A DNA stretch of 64,000 bases from Cohnella phaseoli (GTDB lineage Bacteria; Bacillota; Bacilli; Paenibacillales; Paenibacillaceae), in the NCBI RefSeq assembly GCF_003386235.1, contig NZ_QRDZ01000028.1, positions 62,001 through 126,000 on the forward strand. Reading direction: 5' to 3'. Below are positions 59,955 to 64,000 of this stretch, piece after piece. Below the pieces are notes generated by a model. That model made no database searches, had not been told where the DNA came from, and saw only the letters and a list, made by a program, of their open reading frames with translations. The translations under genes and the position numbers were made by a program. The stretch's first letter is position 1, and every line of letters begins with the position of its first letter.

Positions 59955-60336
59955 CTCCGCGTTTCCCCCATTCCAGAAATTCGATCCGATTACCGAACGG
60001 ATCGTTAATGTACGTCCGCCGAACGTTCTCCGCATCCCTAGCATCGTCGGGAATAACCGGCACGCCTCTTTCTTCCAAATGCGCGATCAACTCGTCCAGC
60101 CCGGCTACCTCGAACGCCGGATGAGCCTTGGCAGCCGGGACGAAATCCTGCTGCACGCCGATGTGCACTTGATGAACGCCGCATTGAAACCAAACGCCGC
60201 CCCGTGCGCGCAAGCTGTCAGGCTTGGCAATCTCCGGCCAGCCGAGCACTCCGCCAAAGAATGCCCGAGCCCCTGGCTCGCAGCCCTCATACGCGGCCAG
60301 CTGCACATGATCCACTCCACGAAAAACAAACGTCAT
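59947..60336 (-). CDS. VOC-family (glyoxalase/dioxygenase-like) protein
   Basis: A 129-residue protein of the vicinal oxygen chelate fold: MTFVFRGVDHVQLAAYEG, HIGVQQDFVPAAKAHPAFEV and YINDPFGNRIEFLEW near the C-terminus. Likely metal ligands are the His of VDHVQ, the His of HIGV or HPAF, and the Glu of RIEFLE. ATG at 60336 with GAGAGGGG upstream is chosen over a TTG at 60357. It is the first gene of a pair with the methyltransferase, downstream of a striking palindromic operator. Confidence 0.85.
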   Translation of the reverse strand: MTFVFRGVDHVQLAAYEGCEPGARAFFGGVLGWPEIAKPDSLRARGGVWFQCGVHQVHIGVQQDFVPAAKAHPAFEVAGLDELIAHLEERGVPVIPDDARDAENVRRTYINDPFGNRIEFLEWGKRGDE

Positions 60337-60358
60337 GGCGCTCGCCCCTCTCGCCAAG

Positions 60359-60395
60359 TTTCACACGATGAAACTTAGTTTCATTTTATGTGAAA
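60359..60395 (-). promoter_or_regulatory. Nested palindromic operator upstream of the VOC gene
   Basis: An inner 7-3-7 palindrome ATGAAACTTAGTTTCAT (60368-60384) is framed by TTTCACA (60359-60365) and TGTGAAA (60389-60395), nearly on the same axis. It lies 23 bases before the VOC start, where a repressor would bind over the promoter or leader. Confidence 0.65.
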
Positions 60396-60591
60396 ATTAT
60401 ATCTCATGAACTGCTGGAAATCCAGACCTACTTCCGCTTATTCCCGTAAGACTTCATCTGAACGCCCTAAGTCTGAACTCGTGCTCTACCTCTGCGTCCT
60501 GCGCATTAGCCTGCTCTTGTCCAATAAAACGAGCGAAGCGGCCGCATTTTTGATAAAATGAGAACGCGAATGAGAGAGCGAGGGTTGGAAC

Positions 60592-61344
60592 GTGGATTAC
60601 ATTATTCTCGACATTGAATTTAACGGGCGAAAGTTCGCCAGCGACCTGCCGATGGAGGTAATCGAGATCGGAGCGGTGCGGCTGGACGAGTCGCTGAAGA
60701 TCGTGAACGAATTTTCGTCGCTGATCAAGCCGGTATACTTCCCCAAGCTGAACAACTTTATCAAGAAAAAAACGGGCATCCCGCAGGATGAGCTCGATAT
60801 CGCGCCGGGATTTCCCCCTGTCATCGCGGAATTCGAGAAGTGGCTCGGCAGTCCGGACTCGTTCCTGCTGTTTACCTGGGGCGGAGAGGATATTAAGCGC
60901 ATCGTATTCGATACGCGGATGCACAAGCTGAACGAAGCCTACTGGACGGGTCTGCATTACTTCGATCTGCTGAAAGGCTACTTGCGCTACAAAAAGGTCA
61001 CAAACGATGTCAGCGTCGAAGCGGCGCTGCTCGATCTGGGAATCGCTCCCGAAGGCTCTGCCCACCGCGCCCTCGACGACGCTCGGATGACGGCCGAAGT
61101 ATTCCGCAAAATCGCCGCCGACCTGGACTTGAGCTTGAAGCAGCAGTATAAGGACCAGTTCTCCAATTCTAAAGAGCGGCGACTGATTAAAAATGCGGTG
61201 CGGACAATGATCTCCCAGAAGAAGCCGCAAACCTGGGAAGCTTTCGTCGAGAGCTATCTAGCCGAAAAAATCCCGCTGACCGATCCCAGAAAAGCGGCCG
61301 AGCTGCGCGATTATTTCCATTCCGAGCTGGAGAAGAAGCAATGA
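60592..61344 (+). CDS. KapD-like 3'-5' exonuclease (DEDDh)
   Basis: A 250-residue exonuclease of the DnaQ/ERI-1 fold. Exo I is YIILDIEFNG (Asp and Glu), Exo II is in FTWGGEDIKRIVFDTRM and Exo III is HRALDDARMTAEVF with the His and Asp. The sequence follows KapD, described as an inhibitor of the KinA pathway to sporulation. The start is GTG at 60592 after GAGCGAGGG. The C-terminal 70 residues are basic. A single gene. Confidence 0.85.
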   Translation: MDYIILDIEFNGRKFASDLPMEVIEIGAVRLDESLKIVNEFSSLIKPVYFPKLNNFIKKKTGIPQDELDIAPGFPPVIAEFEKWLGSPDSFLLFTWGGEDIKRIVFDTRMHKLNEAYWTGLHYFDLLKGYLRYKKVTNDVSVEAALLDLGIAPEGSAHRALDDARMTAEVFRKIAADLDLSLKQQYKDQFSNSKERRLIKNAVRTMISQKKPQTWEAFVESYLAEKIPLTDPRKAAELRDYFHSELEKKQ

Positions 61345-61359
61345 ACAAAGCAAAAGCGC

Positions 61360-61383
61360 CTTCGGCGTCTCTGGACGCCGAAG
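61360..61383. other. Perfect hairpin downstream of the exonuclease gene
   Basis: CTTCGGCGTC-TCTG-GACGCCGAAG, 10-bp stem. On the minus strand it is followed by GCGCTTTTGCTTTG, on the plus strand by CAGCTTTGCGG. A degenerate copy with the flanking GAAGCAGC, TTGC and GAGACA blocks is at 23339-23383. Confidence 0.65.
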
Positions 61384-61593
61384 CAGCTTTGCGGAGACAA
61401 TACGGACAATAAGAGCGCGAAACCTGTAAAAACCGGCACCGAAAGCTATCAATCCATTCGGCTCCAACACAACCCCCGCTCAGCTTCAAGCTCCGGTTTT
61501 AGGGAGCGATCTGCTCAATCTGCGGATCTGTTCTGTTCAGCCTAAATCCGCGCAATGTGCTCAACTCGATTCGCTCAGTCGACAGGTTAGATT

Positions 61594-61765
61594 AAAGCGG
61601 AAAAACCGCTTTAAAATACGCGTCGGCCCCTTTCCAAGCCGAACAAAGCGGGTTTTCCGCTTTAATTCCGAAAATTCGCCCGTTTTTCAAAAATAACGAG
61701 AGATTTCCGCTTTAAATCGGCGTTTTTCTCCTCATCTACGAGTTTAACGCGGATTTTCCGCTCAA
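61594..61765. repeat. Degenerate array of about 51 bp built on AAAGCGG/CCGCTTT inverted repeats
   Basis: CCGCTTTAA-type blocks start at 61606, 61657, 61707 and 61758, spacing 51, 50 and 51. The first two are part of small palindromes (TTAAAGCGG-AAAAA-CCGCTTTAA; AAAGCGG-GTTTT-CCGCTTT). The last unit encodes the C-terminal dozen residues of the membrane protein on the minus strand. The rest of 61384-61593 shows nothing recognisable. Confidence 0.75.
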
Positions 61766-62806
61766 AATCCTCCGCTCGTTCAACTCCTTAACAAAGGCAC
61801 CCGGCTCATCCACGGCTAAATACAAACACGTTACTCGCTTGGGCAGGAACAACAAGCCATCCGCAGTCACCTCACGGTTCAGCTCGATACGCACGTTGGG
61901 CGTGCCCAATACCGGGCCGGCGGCATGCTTCATCTCCTGCGGTTCCGGATTAAACTGGCGAGCTTCCGTTGCTCCGGCGATGGAGTGGAGCGGTATGTCC
62001 GCTTGAATGCGAAGTCCGTAGCGCACGCGTAATCGATCTTCTCGCAGGACCAGCGGCTGTAAGACGGAAGCGCGGCAGTCCGCCCAGATCAGCGCCAGCA
62101 GCCACAGATCGGCTATCGTCAGCACCCAGGCTGCCGCATGCGACCATTGCGCTACCAGCAGGTGAACGAACACTCCCTCAAACACGATGATTTTGCTTAA
62201 AATTGCCGCATATAGCACTTGATTCGTATTTTTGTGATAGGTAAAGCTTGATTCGGTGCCGTTGACCGCCTTCTCTCTGCCTTTCCTCCAAGAGAATAGA
62301 AGGTAGTAGACCATGCTAAGGTCATGATGGACAATTGCGGCCAGCTTGCCCCCCACGGTTCCGGTTCTCAGCGCAATGCGCCAAGCCTCCATCGTATCCG
62401 TCTCTTCGCGCCTGGCGACCCGATAGCCCCGGATCAGACGGTAAACGACTCTCAACTCATAAGCGACAAAAGCAAGCTCCGCGGCGACAATGACGATCTC
62501 GACCGGCCATGCCGTATTCCACACGATGCTCCTGTGTTCCAAAGGCACGATCAGCCAAACTCCGGCCGCTCCCAGCAGCGGCAGCGCCATAACGCCGGCA
62601 ATCGACCTCCCTTGGCGTCTCAGCACGATAAACCAGTACAGGAACGGAATCGCCAACATAAAGTCGAACATTGCAGCATAGATAAGGACGGGTTCATCAT
62701 CAACCAGCGCAAGCATGCGCAACGTCGTCAAGTTGGCCGCTACAATCAGGGCAGCCAGCGCCAGAAACAAATAGACGGGACGCCGAATTCCGGTGACGGC
62801 CGTCAT
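61736..62806 (-). CDS. Uncharacterised multi-pass membrane protein
   Basis: A 356-residue protein that I do not recognise. About eight membrane helices lie in residues 8-250 (for example RPVYLFLALAALIVAANLTT and SIVWNTAWPVEIVIVAAELA), and the last 100 residues look like a cytoplasmic PH-like beta-rich domain (LREDRLRVRYGLRIQADIPL). The start at 62806 follows GGAGGGG. Its extreme C-terminus is encoded inside the last unit of the repeat at 61594-61765. No partner genes are nearby. Confidence 0.7.
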   Translation of the reverse strand: MTAVTGIRRPVYLFLALAALIVAANLTTLRMLALVDDEPVLIYAAMFDFMLAIPFLYWFIVLRRQGRSIAGVMALPLLGAAGVWLIVPLEHRSIVWNTAWPVEIVIVAAELAFVAYELRVVYRLIRGYRVARREETDTMEAWRIALRTGTVGGKLAAIVHHDLSMVYYLLFSWRKGREKAVNGTESSFTYHKNTNQVLYAAILSKIIVFEGVFVHLLVAQWSHAAAWVLTIADLWLLALIWADCRASVLQPLVLREDRLRVRYGLRIQADIPLHSIAGATEARQFNPEPQEMKHAAGPVLGTPNVRIELNREVTADGLLFLPKRVTCLYLAVDEPGAFVKELNERRILSGKSALNS

Positions 62807-62985
62807 CGGCGGCCCCTCCAAACCGCTTCTACAAGCCCGGATTCCTTCAAGGAAAATCCTCCCCTTTGGAATAGATATATTCTAATTATACTCGATCCGA
62901 AGCCTCGGCAGCGTTGCATATTCGCCAACGACAGCGCGAAAGCCGCCGGAAGATTTCCCGACGGCCCTGTCCATCCAACCGCTCA

Positions 62986-63639
62986 TTATTCCGGCTGAAG
63001 CGGCGGACGCCAACCCCGCTGCAATTCCCCGATCGAGTAGCCGAAGTCCATCTGCAAATGCGGATAATCGGGGAACGACTTCCAATCGCCTCCCCACGAA
63101 AACCCGAGTTTCTTGGCGATCGACACGACCTCCATCCAATCCGATTTCCCATTGCCGTTGCCGTCGTACTTCAAGTCCCAGATCACATCTCCCCCGGGAA
63201 TCCGAAGCGCAAAATCGATAGCCAGCCCATAGTTATGATAGGAGCCTCCGCCTTTCACCTGCGTGACAATCGCGCCCTTGTCGCCGCGGCCTTGTCGATA
63301 GAGAGCGTTCTGCTCCTCCGTGCTGCGAAAATCGTCGGTAATCACGACTTCGATGCCAAGAGCTTTGCTCTGCGCAACAAGCCGGTCCCGCTTTTCGGCC
63401 ACCACCGGATGCAGGCCCGTCACAGGAGCCACCTCGCGAAACCACTCGACCGGCAGCAGCCTCTCTATCATTTTGACCTCTAGCAGCACATAGATACCTA
63501 CGGCGGCCGCAAGCGCGAGCAGCAGCGTTCGTCCCTTTCTGCTCCGCCCCGTCCCGGCTCTCGATCGGACCCGAACGGTTGCAGCCTCCCGGTTCATTGT
63601 ATTCATATCGTTTTCTGCTCCCATTTTATTTTTTTTCAT
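62986..63639 (-). CDS. M15-family peptidase (VanY/CwlK-like), membrane-anchored
   Basis: A 217-residue cell-wall peptidase. One membrane segment lies near residues 38-55 (TLLLALAAAVGIYVLLEV) after a basic cytoplasmic tail. The zinc site of the M15 fold is seen in GSYHNYGLAIDFAL (His and Asp) and YPHLQMDF (His); VVITDDFRSTEEQNALYRQG is the conserved N-terminal part. It should cut peptidoglycan peptides outside the membrane, either as a D,D-carboxypeptidase or as an L-alanyl-D-glutamate endopeptidase like CwlK. ATG at 63639 has AAGGGA upstream; longer in-frame starts would overlap the divergent fabV gene. Confidence 0.87.
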   Translation of the reverse strand: MKKNKMGAENDMNTMNREAATVRVRSRAGTGRSRKGRTLLLALAAAVGIYVLLEVKMIERLLPVEWFREVAPVTGLHPVVAEKRDRLVAQSKALGIEVVITDDFRSTEEQNALYRQGRGDKGAIVTQVKGGGSYHNYGLAIDFALRIPGGDVIWDLKYDGNGNGKSDWMEVVSIAKKLGFSWGGDWKSFPDYPHLQMDFGYSIGELQRGWRPPLQPE

Positions 63640-63824
63640 AGTTTCCCTTACTAGAGTAACCAAACGCGGACGTATTATCCTAAAATTTTTATTAAACTTG
63701 CAATTTCTGCGCGAAAAAGATAGAGAGCGATTCGGCGGGTGGCGGTTGCGGAGTTTCCGTTTGCGCGAAAATTCGTTAAAATAGACGTTATGGCAATCGA
63801 GCATAGAAGGGAAAACAACGTACA

Positions 63825-64000
63825 ATGATTATCAAACCAAGAACTCGCGGCTTTATATGCACGACCGCGCATCCGCAAGGCTGCGCCGCTCAGGTTCGGC
63901 AGCAAATCGACTATGTTCGGAAACAACCGGCGATTCAAGGCCCACGCAACGCGCTCGTGATCGGCGCATCGGCAGGCTACGGCCTTGCCGCGCGTATCGC
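63825..64000 (+). CDS. fabV: Trans-2-enoyl-CoA/ACP reductase FabV (N-terminal part, runs off the window)
   Basis: The first 58 residues are visible: MIIKPRTRGFICTTAHPQGC at the N-terminus and the NADH-binding ALVIGASAGYGLAARI, both diagnostic of FabV, an NADH-dependent enoyl reductase of fatty acid synthesis that is insensitive to triclosan in several species. The ATG at 63825 has GAAGGG about 13 bases upstream. It is divergent from the M15 peptidase gene. Confidence 0.9.
   Translation, partial: MIIKPRTRGFICTTAHPQGCAAQVRQQIDYVRKQPAIQGPRNALVIGASAGYGLAARI

Noticed and set aside
63640..63825. N-terminal extension of the M15 peptidase
   Set aside because: It would run back to the fabV start codon; the ATG at 63639 has a proper ribosome binding site and gives a normal anchor-type N-terminus.

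Overview
The window looks like chromosomal DNA from a moderately high-GC member of the Paenibacillaceae (Paenibacillus/Cohnella type). The evidence is Gram-positive style AGGAGG ribosome binding sites, two YesM/YesN-type two-component systems, LplB/YtcP/LipO-type sugar ABC transporters, an SLH-domain surface protein, a YheC/YheD ATP-grasp protein, an ABC-F protein of YfmR type, a GPH sugar symporter and FabV. No rRNA, tRNA, CRISPR array or intact mobile element was seen.

Layout. (1) 1-18.1 kb, mostly minus strand: a truncated sugar-binding lipoprotein, a YesN/YesM pair and a phosphodiesterase; a plus-strand ABC exporter fused to a cyclic-nucleotide-binding domain; then one long locus yesN-yesM-lipO-lplB-ytcP-sulfatase-GH125 mannosidase-sulfatase, which reads as a sensing, import and degradation system for a sulfated alpha-mannoside. 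(2) 18-23 kb: a 51-bp tandem array, a MoxR/DUF58/DUF4129 operon and a Fur-controlled siderophore ATPase. (3) 23.4-28 kb: zinc-ribbon proteins and a large kelch/Ig/SLH surface protein. (4) 28-33 kb: a divergent YheC/YheD gene and a PaaK-like/SbnA/SbnB operon predicted to make 2,3-diaminopropionate and activate an acid, followed by an ABM-domain protein and two further tandem arrays (51 bp and 42 bp). (5) 33.6-41 kb: ABC-F, universal stress protein, a GPH symporter/MerR/GH5 operon with a MerR-type 19-bp-spacer promoter, and an aminoglycoside 6-adenylyltransferase homologue. (6) 41-47 kb: an argininosuccinate-lyase-like enzyme, an amidohydrolase and a sugar-type ABC importer in one operon, with a terminator in its leader. 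(7) 47-53 kb: assorted genes including a Lon-type protease that lacks a PDZ domain. (8) 52-59 kb: a third sugar ABC importer with a trans-sulfuration enzyme, a FadR-type regulator with two identical 16-bp operator candidates, a perfect CcpA cre match and a beta-propeller glycosidase. (9) 59-64 kb: methyltransferase, VOC protein, KapD-type exonuclease, a membrane protein, an M15 peptidase and the start of fabV.

The recurring theme is import and breakdown of unusual carbohydrates: four substrate-binding lipoproteins, three complete permease pairs and one proton/cation symporter, each tied to its own regulator or enzymes. Intergenic regions carry an unusual set of tandem arrays whose periods (42, 51, 52, about 51 bp) cluster near whole numbers of DNA helical turns. 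Functions are inferred from motifs and gene order only; no database search was run.
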